Below, piece after piece: positions 45,452-54,231 of a stretch of DNA of 64,000 nucleotides (the stretch's first letter is position 1; each line of letters opens with the position of its first letter). The translations under genes were made by a program, and so were the position numbers. A model generated the notes under the pieces. It had not been told where the DNA came from. It did not search any database and saw only the letters and a program-made list of their open reading frames with translations. The DNA lies in the NCBI RefSeq assembly GCF_019455385.1, contig NZ_JACOFR010000027.1, forward strand, positions 29,105-93,104, in the 5' to 3' direction. The stretch comes from Bradyrhizobium sp. BR 10289. Lineage in GTDB: Bacteria; Pseudomonadota; Alphaproteobacteria; Rhizobiales; Xanthobacteraceae.

Positions 45452-46726
45452 ATGGCGGCGAAAACGCGCGCAGTGCGCACCACGCGGACGTCCAGGCGAC
45501 CGCCTCGGAAGCGGTCCGGGGCGGCCGGGCGGTCGCGCCAGCGCTCTACCAAGGCGGTCACGCCCGACGTTGTCCAGGCGGCGCTCGCTGCCTTTGCCCA
45601 TGAGGTCCGGACCCCCCTGACCGGCATTCTCGCGATCAGCGACCTGCTCGCGACCTCCGATCTGGGCGAGCGGGAGCGGCGCTGGGCCGACACGATCAAG
45701 GCCGGCGCCGAGCATCTGGCGAGCCTTGCCACCCTGTTCGTCGATGCGGCCAGAACGGGAAAGGGTGGCAGCACGCTGCGGCAGGATCTGTTCGACCTGC
45801 GGACGCTGGCCCGCAGCGCCGGAGATTCGCTGGCCGGGCGGGCTGCCGCCAAGGGCCTCCAAGCCCAGGTTGAGATCTCCGACAAATTGCCGGGGCTCGT
45901 GGTCGGCGATCCCGTTCGCCTGCGCGCCGCGCTGGAGAACCTGATCGACAATGCCGTCAAATTCACCGAACATGGCGCCGTGGCGCTCGCGGTCGCGCCC
46001 TGGCGTCCGGCCAAAGATCAAGAGAAGGGCAAAAGGAGCGACAAGGCCAAGGGTAGGGTCGGCGTCGCCTTCTCGGTCTCGGACAGCGGCATCGGCCTCT
46101 CCATGGCCGAGATCAAGCGGCTGTTCCGCCCGTTCACCCAGGCCAATGTCACCATCGCCTCGCGCTTCGGCGGCGCGGGCCTCGGGCTATCATCGGTGAA
46201 ACAATTGGCGCGCGCGATGGGCGGTGACATCAGCGTCGCGCCGCGGCGCGGCGGCGGCGCCACCTTCACATTGACGGTGTCGCTGGACGCGGCAGGGCCG
46301 GCCAAATCCAGCAAATCGAAGGGCGAAGCCGAGATGGACGCCGCCGCGGCGCTGCGCGTGCTCAGCGTGGAGGACAATCCGTTCGGCCGCGTCGTGCTCA
46401 ACACGATCCTGACCGAGCTCGGCCATCATGCCGAGTTCATCGGTCGCGGCGAGGACGCAGTGAACCGGCTGGAGCGGGGCACCTTCGACGCGGTGCTGAT
46501 GGACATGGTGCTGCCGGGCATCGACGGCGTCGAGGCGATCAGGCGGATCCGCACCATGGCGCCGCCGCTGGCTCAGATCCCGATCATCGGCGTGTCCGGT
46601 CGCGGCGAGGACGAGGCGGCTTCGCGCGAGGCCGGCGCCGACGCCTTCCTGGTCAAGCCTGTGTCTCCGCGGGCTTTAGCGACTGCGCTGCTTGAAGCGA
46701 CACGCCGTGAGGAAGCCGCGACTTGA
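45452..46726 (+). CDS. Soluble hybrid histidine kinase with C-terminal receiver
   Basis: 424 residues from ATG 45452 behind AAGGGGAA. A very basic N-terminus of about 35 residues is followed by HisKA with H50 in AAFAHEVRTPLTG, then HATPase_c (LENLIDNAVKFT; DSGIGLS; GAGLGLSSVKQLARAMGG). A Ser/Lys-rich linker leads to a receiver with D351 (VLMDMVLPGIDG) and Lys in AFLVKPVSP. No transmembrane or PAS domain is seen, so it acts in the cytoplasm, perhaps downstream of other proteins or bound to DNA or membrane by the basic tail. Its 3' end overlaps the convergent yihY-type gene. Confidence 0.9.
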   Translation: MAAKTRAVRTTRTSRRPPRKRSGAAGRSRQRSTKAVTPDVVQAALAAFAHEVRTPLTGILAISDLLATSDLGERERRWADTIKAGAEHLASLATLFVDAARTGKGGSTLRQDLFDLRTLARSAGDSLAGRAAAKGLQAQVEISDKLPGLVVGDPVRLRAALENLIDNAVKFTEHGAVALAVAPWRPAKDQEKGKRSDKAKGRVGVAFSVSDSGIGLSMAEIKRLFRPFTQANVTIASRFGGAGLGLSSVKQLARAMGGDISVAPRRGGGATFTLTVSLDAAGPAKSSKSKGEAEMDAAAALRVLSVEDNPFGRVVLNTILTELGHHAEFIGRGEDAVNRLERGTFDAVLMDMVLPGIDGVEAIRRIRTMAPPLAQIPIIGVSGRGEDEAASREAGADAFLVKPVSPRALATALLEATRREEAAT

Positions 46727-47546
46727 TGATCGCGGCGTTGAGCTCGCCGCCGTAAACGAAGATCGCGGCGATGAAATACAAAAACACCAGCGCGATGATC
46801 ACCGAGGCCAGCCCCGCATACATCGTCACGTAGTTGTTGGCGAAGCGCGCCAAATACTGGCCGAACACGATGCCCGAGATCAGCGAGGCCACGATGGTGA
46901 AGACGATGCCGGGCAGGATCTGGAAGAAGCTCCTCCGGCCCGCCGGCAGCCAGGCGTGCAGGATCAGCAGCGCCACCACCAGTGCGGCCACGGTGATGCC
47001 GTAGCGCAGCCAGGTGAGGATGCTCTCATTGGATTCGACGAACAGCGGAATGTGGCGCCGCGCCGCCTCGATGAAGAGCGGGCCGAGCACGATCAGGAAC
47101 GCCATCGCGAGCGCGGTGAAGGCGGCGACCAACGTGTAGCCGATCGATTCCAGCCGCAGCCAGTACCAGCGCCGCATCTCCACCACCGCATAGGCGCGGT
47201 TCAGCGCAACCCTGAGCGCCTCGACGCCGTTGGAGGCAAAATAGACCGACAGCGCCGCGCCGATGGTCAGGATGCCGGTCCGGGTCGTGGTCAGCACGTC
47301 GTGGACCTCGCCCGAGATGGAATCGGCGACCTGTTTGGGCCAGATCTGGAGCATCAGGCTGGCGGCCTGATCGGCGAGTTCCTTGGAGCCGAAGAAGCCT
47401 GCCAGCGAGGTCAGCACGATCAGGAACGGGAACAGCGCCATCAGTGTCGACAGCGCGATGTGGCTCGCGATCGCCCAGCCGTCATCGGCCAGGAACGTAT
47501 AGAACGCATCCTCCAGCACGCAGTAGATGTAGCGGATCGCTTTCAC
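46653..47546 (-). CDS. YihY/UPF0761-family membrane protein
   Basis: About 297 residues with six transmembrane helices: SHIALSTLMALFPFLIVLTS, ILTIGAALSVYFASNGVEAL and ASVIIALVFLYFIAAIFVYG are family segments. Function unknown despite an old 'RNase BN' label. GTG 47546 has GGAG five bases upstream and lies just inside a palindromic repeat that ends the upstream region; the frame is open further but that part is repeat sequence. Its last 74 bases overlap the end of the hybrid kinase gene on the other strand. Confidence 0.85.
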   Translation of the reverse strand: MKAIRYIYCVLEDAFYTFLADDGWAIASHIALSTLMALFPFLIVLTSLAGFFGSKELADQAASLMLQIWPKQVADSISGEVHDVLTTTRTGILTIGAALSVYFASNGVEALRVALNRAYAVVEMRRWYWLRLESIGYTLVAAFTALAMAFLIVLGPLFIEAARRHIPLFVESNESILTWLRYGITVAALVVALLILHAWLPAGRRSFFQILPGIVFTIVASLISGIVFGQYLARFANNYVTMYAGLASVIIALVFLYFIAAIFVYGGELNAAIIKSRLPHGVSLQAAQSLKPAETQA

Positions 47547-47559
47547 GGCTTGCTCCACC

Positions 47560-47749
47560 TTCGCCTCTCCCCGCGTGCGGGGAGAGGCCGACGCGCGCCG
47601 AGCGATGCGAAGCATCGTCCGGAACGCGCGGCGGGTGAGGGGGACTCTCCGCTGGGACGGCGATAGCGAGACTCGCGGAGAGTCCCCCTCACCCGGAATC
47701 CGCGCTTCGCGCGCATTCCGGCCTCTCCCCGCAAGCGGGGAGAGGCGAA
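47560..47749. repeat. 190-bp palindromic element with 15-bp terminal inverted repeats
   Basis: Ends TTCGCCTCTCCCCGC and GCGGGGAGAGGCGAA are exact reverse complements. Inside, a 20-bp arm at 47633-47652 pairs perfectly with 47675-47694 (GGGTGAGG...CTCTCCGC against GCGGAGAG...CCTCACCC). Two smaller CCTCTCCCCGC/GCGGGGAGAGG hairpins flank it. It shares words with the element at 3395-3510. It starts 14 bases before the GTG of the yihY-type gene. Confidence 0.8.
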
Positions 47750-47837
47750 GAGGGGCAGCGGCGGACGCAAATCGGAAATCATCTCATGAGCTTCTGATAT
47801 TATTGGCGGAAAAGCCAGATTGCGAAGTATCCCCGTC

Positions 47838-47939
47838 GTCATTCCGGGGCGCGCAGCGCGAGCCCGGAATCCCATCTCGCCACTTATAACGCCGTCCGAT
47901 GGATTCCGGGTTCGATGCTTCGCATCGCCCCGGAATGAC
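47838..47939. repeat. Second copy of the GTCATTCCGGG palindromic repeat
   Basis: Arms GTCATTCCGGGGC (47838-47850) and GCCCCGGAATGAC (47927-47939). Internal CCCGGAATCCCAT and GATGGATTCCGGG form a second pair. Same arms and size as the element at 5700-5804. It lies 45 bases before the HIG1-like gene and may carry or block its promoter. Confidence 0.8.
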
Positions 47940-47984
47940 GGGGACGCCATAGCGGACCGGCGTACACGGTGTTATCACCCCCCA

Positions 47985-48179
47985 ATGGCATCTCTCCTGA
48001 GTACTTTCATCCTGCCGGTGGCAGCCGGCGCCGTGGCGTTGGTGCTGCTGCTCGGTCTCGTCAACATGATGCGCGGCGGCTCGCCCAACACCTCGCAGAA
48101 GCTGATGCGCTGGCGCGTGCTGCTTCAGTTCGTGGCGATCGTGATTGCGATGATTGCGGTTTGGGCGATGGGGCGCTGA
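47985..48179 (+). CDS. HIG1-domain twin-transmembrane small protein
   Basis: 64 residues with two transmembrane helices joined by a basic loop: STFILPVAAGAVALVLLLGL, then NMMRGGSPNTSQKLMRWRVL, then VAIVIAMIAVWAMGR. The loop motif (QKLMRWRVLLQ) is the conserved HIG1 one, known from respiratory-chain assembly factors in mitochondria and alphaproteobacteria. It ends two bases before the adenosyltransferase gene starts, so the two are probably one operon. Confidence 0.8.
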   Translation: MASLLSTFILPVAAGAVALVLLLGLVNMMRGGSPNTSQKLMRWRVLLQFVAIVIAMIAVWAMGR

Positions 48180-48181
48180 AC

Positions 48182-48754
48182 ATGGTGGTACTCAACCGCA
48201 TCTATACGAAGACCGGTGACGACGGCACGACAGCGCTTGGAACCGGCGAGCGTCGTCCGAAATACGATCTGCGCATCGAAGCCTACGGCACGGTCGATGA
48301 GACCAATGCCGCGATCGGCGTTGTTCGCCTCCACACCCATGACATGCCCGAGCTCGACGCGATGCTCGGCCGCATCCAGAACGACCTGTTCGATCTCGGC
48401 GCCGACCTTGCAGTGCCGGAACGAGAAGGCAAAGCTGAGCGGCTGCGGGTGGTGCCAAGCCAGGTCGAACGGCTCGAGCGCGACATCGACGCGCTCAACG
48501 ACAAGCTCGCGCCGCTGACCTCTTTCGTGCTGCCCGGCGGCACGGCGGCCGCAGCCACCCTCCACGTCGCGCGCACGATATGCCGCAGGGCGGAACGTGT
48601 GATGGTGGAACTGGCGGCCCAGCCCAATGAGACCGTTGGTAGCGCTGGCATCCAGTATATGAACCGCCTGTCGGATTTCCTGTTCGTCGCCAGCCGAGCC
48701 GCTAACCATAATGGCGCTGGCGACGTGCTCTGGGTTCCGGGCCAGAATCGCTGA
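48182..48754 (+). CDS. Cob(I)yrinic acid a,c-diamide adenosyltransferase, PduO type
   Basis: 190 residues. N-terminal ATP site RIYTKTGDDGTTALGTGERR, then YGTVDETNAAIGVVR, and the late RAERVMVELA and YMNRLSDFLFVASRAAN, the conserved PduO-type motifs. It transfers adenosyl from ATP to cobalamin, making coenzyme B12. Translation is coupled to or follows the HIG1-like gene closely; ATG 48182 is two bases past its stop. Confidence 0.93.
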   Translation: MVVLNRIYTKTGDDGTTALGTGERRPKYDLRIEAYGTVDETNAAIGVVRLHTHDMPELDAMLGRIQNDLFDLGADLAVPEREGKAERLRVVPSQVERLERDIDALNDKLAPLTSFVLPGGTAAAATLHVARTICRRAERVMVELAAQPNETVGSAGIQYMNRLSDFLFVASRAANHNGAGDVLWVPGQNR

Positions 48755-48818
48755 CCCCAAGATTGCTGACCCATTGAGCGGCGCATTTCAGGGGACTAAA
48801 ATTAGGCCCCTTCGCGCG

Positions 48819-48847
48819 TTGACCGGGCCGGATCAGGCCTTTAGGTT
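48819..48847 (+). promoter_or_regulatory. Candidate promoter of etfBA
   Basis: TTGACC (48819-48824), 17-base spacer, TAGGTT (48842-48847), about 49 bases before the etfB start. Confidence 0.4.
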
Positions 48848-48895
48848 CCGCGCCAGTTGAATAACCCCCCTCCCAAATTGAGTGAAAGAGGATCG

Positions 48896-49645
48896 ATGAA
48901 GGTCTTGGTGCCGGTAAAGCGGGTGGTCGATTACAACGTCAAGGTCCGCGTCAAGGGCGATGGATCGGGCGTTGAACTCGCCAACGTCAAAATGTCCATG
49001 AACCCGTTCGACGAGATCGCGGTCGAGGAAGCGCTGCGCCTGAAGGAAGCCGGCAAGGCGACCGAAGTCGTGGTGGTCTCCATTGGACCTGCGCAGGCGT
49101 CGGAGACGATCCGCACCGGTCTTGCGATGGGCGCCGATCGCGGCATCCTGGTGAAGGCCGAGGGCACCGTCGAGCCGCTCGCCGTCGCCAAGATCCTGAA
49201 GAAGGTCGCCGACGAAGAGCAGCCCGGCCTGATCATCCTCGGCAAGCAGGCGATCGACGATGATTCGAACCAGACCGGCCAGATGCTGGCCGCGCTGCTC
49301 GGCTGGTCGCAGGCGACCTTCGCCTCGAAGCTCGAGGTGGAAGGTTCCGACTTCAAGGTCACCCGCGAAGTCGACGGCGGCCTCCAGACCGTCAAGCTCA
49401 AGGGACCGGCGATCGTCACCACCGATCTGCGTCTCAACGAGCCGCGCTACGCCTCGCTGCCGAACATCATGAAAGCGAAGAAGAAGCCGATCGCGGAGAA
49501 GACCGTCGCTGATTACGGCGTCGATGTCGCCACACGCCTCGAGGTTCTCAAGACGACTGAACCGGCAGGCCGCAAGGCCGGCGTCAAGGTCAAGGACGTC
49601 GCCGAGCTGGTGTCGAAACTCAAGAACGAAGCCGGGGTGCTCTGA
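48896..49645 (+). CDS. etfB: Electron transfer flavoprotein beta subunit
   Basis: 249 residues. MKVLVPVKRVVDYNVKVRVK is the characteristic EtfB start, with NPFDEIAVEEALRLKEAG and the AMP-binding loop region ASKLEVEGSDFKVTREVDGG after it. EtfB binds AMP and docks electron-donating dehydrogenases. GAGGA precedes ATG 48896. The stop overlaps the start of etfA (TGATG). EtfAB passes electrons from acyl-CoA and similar dehydrogenases to ETF-quinone oxidoreductase. Confidence 0.95.
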   Translation: MKVLVPVKRVVDYNVKVRVKGDGSGVELANVKMSMNPFDEIAVEEALRLKEAGKATEVVVVSIGPAQASETIRTGLAMGADRGILVKAEGTVEPLAVAKILKKVADEEQPGLIILGKQAIDDDSNQTGQMLAALLGWSQATFASKLEVEGSDFKVTREVDGGLQTVKLKGPAIVTTDLRLNEPRYASLPNIMKAKKKPIAEKTVADYGVDVATRLEVLKTTEPAGRKAGVKVKDVAELVSKLKNEAGVL

Positions 49646-50589
49646 TGACGACGCTGCTGATTGCCGAACACGACAACGCGTCGCTCAAGGATGCGACCAA
49701 CAAGACGCTGACCGCCGCCGCCGCGCTCGGCGCCGATGTCGAGGTACTGGTAGCCGGCCAGAACGCCAAGGCCGCGGCGGATGCCGCCGCCAAGCTCGCC
49801 GGCGTCAAGAAGGTGCTGCTCGCCGACGGCGAGCTCTACGCGCACGATCTCGCCGAGCCGCTGGCTGCGCTGATCGTCTCGCTGGCGCCGTCCTATGACG
49901 CGATCGTCGCGCCCGCGACCTCGCGCTTCAAGAACGTGATGCCGCGCGTCGCAGCCCTCCTCGACGTCATGCAGGTCTCGGAGATCATTAAGGTGGTCGC
50001 CCCCGATACCTATGAGCGTCCGATCTATGCCGGCAACGCCATCCAGACGGTGAAGTCGAAGGACGCCAAGAAGGTCATCACGGTCCGCACCTCCACCTTC
50101 GCCGCGACGGGTGAAGGTGGCAGCGCGCCGGTCGAGACCGTGGCGGCGGCGGCCGATCCCGGCCTGTCGTCCTTCGTCGGCGAGGAGGTCGCCAAGAGCG
50201 ATCGTCCCGAGCTGACCTCGGCGAAGATCATTGTCTCCGGTGGTCGTGCCATGCAGAGCCGCGAGAACTTCGCCAAATACATCGAGCCGCTCGCCGACAA
50301 GTTAGGGGCCGGCGTCGGTGCCTCGCGCGCGGCGGTGGACGCCGGCTATGCGCCGAACGACTGGCAGGTCGGCCAGACCGGCAAGGTCGTGGCCCCCGAG
50401 CTCTATGTTGCGGTCGGCATTTCCGGCGCGATCCAGCATCTGGCCGGCATGAAGGACTCCAAGGTGATCGTCGCGATCAACAAGGACGAGGACGCGCCGA
50501 TCTTCCAGGTCGCCGATTACGGCCTGGTCGCCGACCTCTACCAGGCGGTTCCGGAGCTGACCGACGAACTCGCCAAGCTCGGCAAGTAA
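49645..50589 (+). CDS. etfA: Electron transfer flavoprotein alpha subunit
   Basis: 314 residues. C-terminal FAD domain: VSGGRAMQSRENF, LGAGVGASRAAVDAGYAP, VGQTGKVVAPELYVAVGISG and AIQHLAGMKDSKVIVAIN. It starts on the base that ends etfB. A strong terminator follows 10 bases after the stop. The next gene downstream encodes 3-hydroxyacyl-CoA dehydrogenase, consistent with a fatty-acid oxidation role. Confidence 0.95.
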   Translation: MTTLLIAEHDNASLKDATNKTLTAAAALGADVEVLVAGQNAKAAADAAAKLAGVKKVLLADGELYAHDLAEPLAALIVSLAPSYDAIVAPATSRFKNVMPRVAALLDVMQVSEIIKVVAPDTYERPIYAGNAIQTVKSKDAKKVITVRTSTFAATGEGGSAPVETVAAAADPGLSSFVGEEVAKSDRPELTSAKIIVSGGRAMQSRENFAKYIEPLADKLGAGVGASRAAVDAGYAPNDWQVGQTGKVVAPELYVAVGISGAIQHLAGMKDSKVIVAINKDEDAPIFQVADYGLVADLYQAVPELTDELAKLGK

Positions 50590-50599
50590 AACACGCTAA

Positions 50600-50636
50600 A
50601 AACACCGGCCGGAGGTATAAACTCCGGCCGGTGTTT
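50600..50636 (+). terminator. Rho-independent terminator after etfA
   Basis: AAACACCGGCCGGAG (50600-50614), 7-base loop, CTCCGGCCGGTGTTT (50622-50636), then CATTTAT. A 15-bp perfect stem. Confidence 0.85.
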
Positions 50637-50797
50637 CATTTATGAGGCGTTTTCTTTGGCGTGGGGCACGCCTTCGAAGCGATCCAATCTAGGTTTCGAG
50701 CCCGGGTTCTGATTAAATCGGGCTCCTGGTCAAATCAGACCTCCCGGCTCAGGGATAGGCAGGGCGCGATATGCGCGCCGTTCCGGTGGATGACATT

Positions 50798-51679
50798 ATG
50801 GCGGCAGTAATCAAGAAGGTCGGCGTGATCGGCGCGGGGCAGATGGGCAACGGCATCGCGCATGTTGCAGCGCTGGCCGGCTTCGACGTGGTGCTCAACG
50901 ATGTCTCGGCCGACCGTCTCAAGTCGGGCATGGCCACCATCAACGGCAATCTGGCGCGCCAGGTCTCCAAGAAGGCGGTGACCGAGGACGACAAGTCCAA
51001 GGCGATGGCGCGCATCAAGCTCGCCGAGAAGCTCGACGACCTCGCCGACTGCGACCTCGTAATCGAGACCGCGGTCGAGAAGGAAGAGGTCAAGCGCAAG
51101 ATCTTTCACGAGCTCTGCGCGGTGCTGAAGCCGGAGGCGATCGTCGCCTCCGACACGTCCTCGATCTCGATCACGCGGCTGGCCGCCGCCACCGACCGGC
51201 CCGAGCGCTTCATCGGCATTCACTTCATGAACCCGGTGCCGCTGATGGAGCTGGTGGAGCTGATCCGCGGCATCGCCACCGACGACCAGACCTTCGAGGC
51301 GTCCAAGGAATTCGTCGCCAAGCTCGGCAAGCAGGTCGCGGTGTCCGAGGATTTCCCGGCCTTCATCGTCAACCGCATCCTGCTGCCGATGATCAACGAG
51401 GCGATCTACACGCTGTATGAAGGCGTCGGCAACGTCGAGGCGATCGACGCGGCGATGAAGCTCGGCGCCCATCACCCAATGGGCCCGCTGGAGCTCGCCG
51501 ATTTCATCGGCCTCGATACCTGCCTGTCGATCATGCAGGTGCTTCACGAGGGGCTGGCCGACTCCAAATACCGCCCGTGTCCGCTGCTGGTGAAATACGT
51601 CGAGGCCGGCTGGCTCGGCCGCAAGACCCAGCGCGGCTTCTACGACTATCGCGGCGCCAAGCCGCTTCCGACGAGGTAG
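50798..51679 (+). CDS. 3-hydroxybutyryl-CoA dehydrogenase (3-hydroxyacyl-CoA dehydrogenase family)
   Basis: 293 residues from ATG 50798 (GGTGG upstream); ATG 50771 would add nine polar residues. NAD-binding VGVIGAGQMGNGIAHVAALA, catalytic His in GIHFMNPVPLMELVE, and the C-terminal domain FIVNRILLPMINEAIYTLYE. It oxidises 3-hydroxybutyryl-CoA to acetoacetyl-CoA, or the reverse in PHB-related metabolism. It sits downstream of etfBA but after their terminator, so it has its own promoter. Confidence 0.92.
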   Translation: MAAVIKKVGVIGAGQMGNGIAHVAALAGFDVVLNDVSADRLKSGMATINGNLARQVSKKAVTEDDKSKAMARIKLAEKLDDLADCDLVIETAVEKEEVKRKIFHELCAVLKPEAIVASDTSSISITRLAAATDRPERFIGIHFMNPVPLMELVELIRGIATDDQTFEASKEFVAKLGKQVAVSEDFPAFIVNRILLPMINEAIYTLYEGVGNVEAIDAAMKLGAHHPMGPLELADFIGLDTCLSIMQVLHEGLADSKYRPCPLLVKYVEAGWLGRKTQRGFYDYRGAKPLPTR

Positions 51680-51687
51680 AGCGCGGT

Positions 51688-51783
51688 GCCGTAGGGTGGG
51701 CAAAGCGTAGCGTGCCCACGCATTTTTTGCGATCGAGAGAGATCGTGGGCACGGCGCAAGTGCGCCTTTGCCCACCCTACGGC
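51688..51783. repeat. Palindromic intergenic repeat, GTAGGGTGGGCAAAG family
   Basis: GCCGTAGGGTGGGCAAAG (51688-51705) and CTTTGCCCACCCTACGGC (51766-51783) are exact reverse complements. Inside, CGTGCCCACG (51711-51720) pairs with CGTGGGCACG (51744-51753). It can fold into a long hairpin directly after the dehydrogenase stop. Confidence 0.8.
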
Positions 51784-51868
51784 GCCTCGGCCGTGGCTCC
51801 ATTGTGTGACAATTCATGTCCCATTAACCGCTCGCGTCTAGGTTACGCCCAATACGAGGGTTCGCGTA

Positions 51869-52063
51869 ATGGACATGATGGCAATGGTCAGCACCATGCT
51901 GACCGCTCAGCAAGGCGCGCTGCAGTCGAATATTGCGGCGACGCTGACGAAGCAGAACATGGACATGGAGAAATCCACCGTCCTGACGCTGCTGGGCGCC
52001 GGTCAACCCTCGCTCGCCAATGTCGGGCCCGGCGTCGGCGGCAACCTCAACGTCACCGCCTGA
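51869..52063 (+). CDS. YjfB-like putative motility protein
   Basis: 64 residues: MDMMAMVSTMLTAQQGALQS, then NIAATLTKQNMDMEKSTVLT. Met- and Gln-rich, helical, without signal, matching the small YjfB 'putative motility' family. Known members are tiny soluble proteins of unknown mechanism. No flagellar genes are nearby in this window. Its end converges on tlpA with seven bases between. Confidence 0.6.
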   Translation: MDMMAMVSTMLTAQQGALQSNIAATLTKQNMDMEKSTVLTLLGAGQPSLANVGPGVGGNLNVTA

Positions 52064-52070
52064 ACTTCCC

Positions 52071-52736
52071 CTAAAGTGACGCGGCGGCCTTCCCGGTCGC
52101 GGCCCGCAGCAGCTTGAGCGCGTCCTCGCTCGCCCATTCCGCCGGCCCCGCGATCGTCGCGATCTCGCAGCCTTGCGGATCGACGAGCACCGAGGTCGGC
52201 ATGCCCAGGGCCCGGCCTATCGCCTTAAGATCCTGGAAAACCTTGGCTTTCTGGTCGCTGAAATAGCCCAGACGAGTCAGATTGGCCTCTTTCAGGAAGG
52301 TTTTCGGCTTCTCGGGGTCGCGGGTGTCGATATTGATCGCCACCACCTCGAAATTCGGCCCCGACAGCTTGCCCTGAAGCTCGTCCAGCGCCGGCATCTC
52401 CTTCCGGCAGGGGACGCACCAGGTGGCCCAGAGGTTCACCAGCAGGGTCTTGCCGCGGAAATCGGACAGCTTCTTCGGCTTGCCGTCGGCATCCTCGAAG
52501 CTGAGGTCGGGCAGCTTCAGCGGCGCGCTCGCCATGGTCAGCGCGGCCACCTCGCCATGGGCGAGCGGGGCGATCTTTTGCGCCGTCGCGACCGCCGGCT
52601 TGCAGGTCGGATCGCCCGAAGGGGCCCGGCTCAGGCCCAGCCCGTACAGGGCGGCAAAGCCCGCCAGCCCGCCGACCACCACGGTGGCGATGACGAGCGG
52701 GATCCGGCGCGTGGCGGAGGGCTTTTTATCGAGCAT
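52071..52736 (-). CDS. tlpA: Thiol:disulfide interchange protein TlpA
   Basis: 221 residues from ATG 52736. An N-terminal membrane anchor (IPLVIATVVVGGLAGFAALY) is followed by a periplasmic thioredoxin domain with active site ATWCVPCRKEMP, plus two further Cys (PTCKP and PQGCEI) that in the known structure form a second disulfide. It agrees with remembered B. japonicum TlpA in length and almost all residues. There it reduces apo-CoxB/ScoI for CuA assembly of cytochrome aa3. An ATG four codons upstream (52748) is less likely given the known start. Confidence 0.95.
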   Translation of the reverse strand: MLDKKPSATRRIPLVIATVVVGGLAGFAALYGLGLSRAPSGDPTCKPAVATAQKIAPLAHGEVAALTMASAPLKLPDLSFEDADGKPKKLSDFRGKTLLVNLWATWCVPCRKEMPALDELQGKLSGPNFEVVAINIDTRDPEKPKTFLKEANLTRLGYFSDQKAKVFQDLKAIGRALGMPTSVLVDPQGCEIATIAGPAEWASEDALKLLRAATGKAAASL

Positions 52737-52839
52737 ATCGTTTGTCATCCGGTCGCAGATATGGCTATCAGGGGCCTCTTAATACGGCTGGCTGCGGCCA
52801 GCAAATCTGCGGCAAAAGACAAGGCGTGAGCAGGGGATC

Positions 52840-54231
52840 ATGAGCAACAAGATGTGGGGCGGCCGGTTCTCGGAACGTCCCGACGAGATCATGGAAGAAA
52901 TCAACGTCTCCATCGACGTCGATCGTCACCTGTTTGCCCAGGACATCACCGCGTCCAAGGCCCACGCTGCGATGCTCGCCGCAAAGGGCATCATCACGGC
53001 CTCTGATGCGAAAAATATCGGCAAGGGTCTAGACACGATTTTGTCAGAGATCGGCAAGGGCGGCTTCACGTTCAAGCGCGCGCTCGAAGACATTCACATG
53101 AACGTCGAGAGCCGTCTGTCGGAGCTGATCGGCCCCGCCGCCGGCCGCCTGCACACCGCGCGCTCGCGCAACGACCAGGTCGCGACCGATTTCCGTCTCT
53201 ATGTCCGCGATGTTCTGGACGAGACCGATGCCGCGCTCGCCGCGTTCCAGGCCGCATTGGTCAATCGCGCGCTCGAGCATGCCGCGACCGTGATGCCGGG
53301 CTTCACGCATCTGCAAACCGCGCAGCCGGTGACGTTCGGTCATCATCTGCTGGCCTATGTCGAGATGGCCGCGCGCGACCGCGGTCGCTTCCAGGACGCA
53401 CGCAAGCGGCTCAATGAATCGCCGCTCGGCGCCGCCGCGCTCGCCGGCACCTCGTTCCCGATCGATCGCCACGCCACCGCGAAAGCGCTCGGCTTCGATC
53501 GCCCGATGGCGAACTCGCTCGATGCGGTCTCCGATCGCGACTTCGTGCTGGAGACGCTGTCGGCCGCCTCGATCTGCGCCGTGCACATGTCGCGCTTTGC
53601 CGAGGAAATCGTGATCTGGACCTCGCCGCTGGTGGGCCTCATCCGCCTCAGCGACAAGTTCACCACGGGGTCCTCGATCATGCCGCAGAAACGCAACCCG
53701 GATGCCGCCGAGCTGGTGCGTGCCAAGACCGGCCGCGTCATCGGCGCGCTCAACGGCCTCTTGATCGTCATGAAGGGCCTGCCGCTCGCCTATCAAAAGG
53801 ACATGCAGGAGGACAAGCAGGGCGCCATGGAAGGCTTCGCCGCGCTGTCGCTGGCGATCCGTGCCATGACCGGCATGGTCCGCGACCTCGTGCCCGACGA
53901 AGCGAAGATGAAAGCTGCCGCCGGCGAGGGCTATGCCACCGCGACCGATCTTGCCGACTGGCTGGTGCGGACGCTGAAAATGCCGTTCCGCGATGCTCAC
54001 CACGTCACCGGCCGCATCGTCGCCAAGGCGGCCGAGGGCGGCGTGGCGCTGCACGAGCTGCCGCTCAAGGAGATGCAGGCGATCGAGCCGAAAATCACCA
54101 AGGACGTGCTCGGCGTTCTCTCGGTCGAATCGTCCGTGAAGAGCCGGACCAGCTTCGGCGGCACCGCGCCGAAGAATGTGATGTCGCAGGCCAAGGCCTG
54201 GGCGAAGCGGCTGGAAAAAGAGCGGAAATAG
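52840..54231 (+). CDS. argH: Argininosuccinate lyase
   Basis: 463 residues, the normal family length. Signature GSSIMPQKRNPDAAELVRAK with the catalytic Ser, and THLQTAQPVTFGHHLLAYVE earlier. It splits argininosuccinate to arginine and fumarate. Divergent from tlpA. The lptM and lysA genes follow in the same direction, a common alphaproteobacterial order. The ATG has AGGGG about four bases upstream. Confidence 0.96.
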   Translation: MSNKMWGGRFSERPDEIMEEINVSIDVDRHLFAQDITASKAHAAMLAAKGIITASDAKNIGKGLDTILSEIGKGGFTFKRALEDIHMNVESRLSELIGPAAGRLHTARSRNDQVATDFRLYVRDVLDETDAALAAFQAALVNRALEHAATVMPGFTHLQTAQPVTFGHHLLAYVEMAARDRGRFQDARKRLNESPLGAAALAGTSFPIDRHATAKALGFDRPMANSLDAVSDRDFVLETLSAASICAVHMSRFAEEIVIWTSPLVGLIRLSDKFTTGSSIMPQKRNPDAAELVRAKTGRVIGALNGLLIVMKGLPLAYQKDMQEDKQGAMEGFAALSLAIRAMTGMVRDLVPDEAKMKAAAGEGYATATDLADWLVRTLKMPFRDAHHVTGRIVAKAAEGGVALHELPLKEMQAIEPKITKDVLGVLSVESSVKSRTSFGGTAPKNVMSQAKAWAKRLEKERK

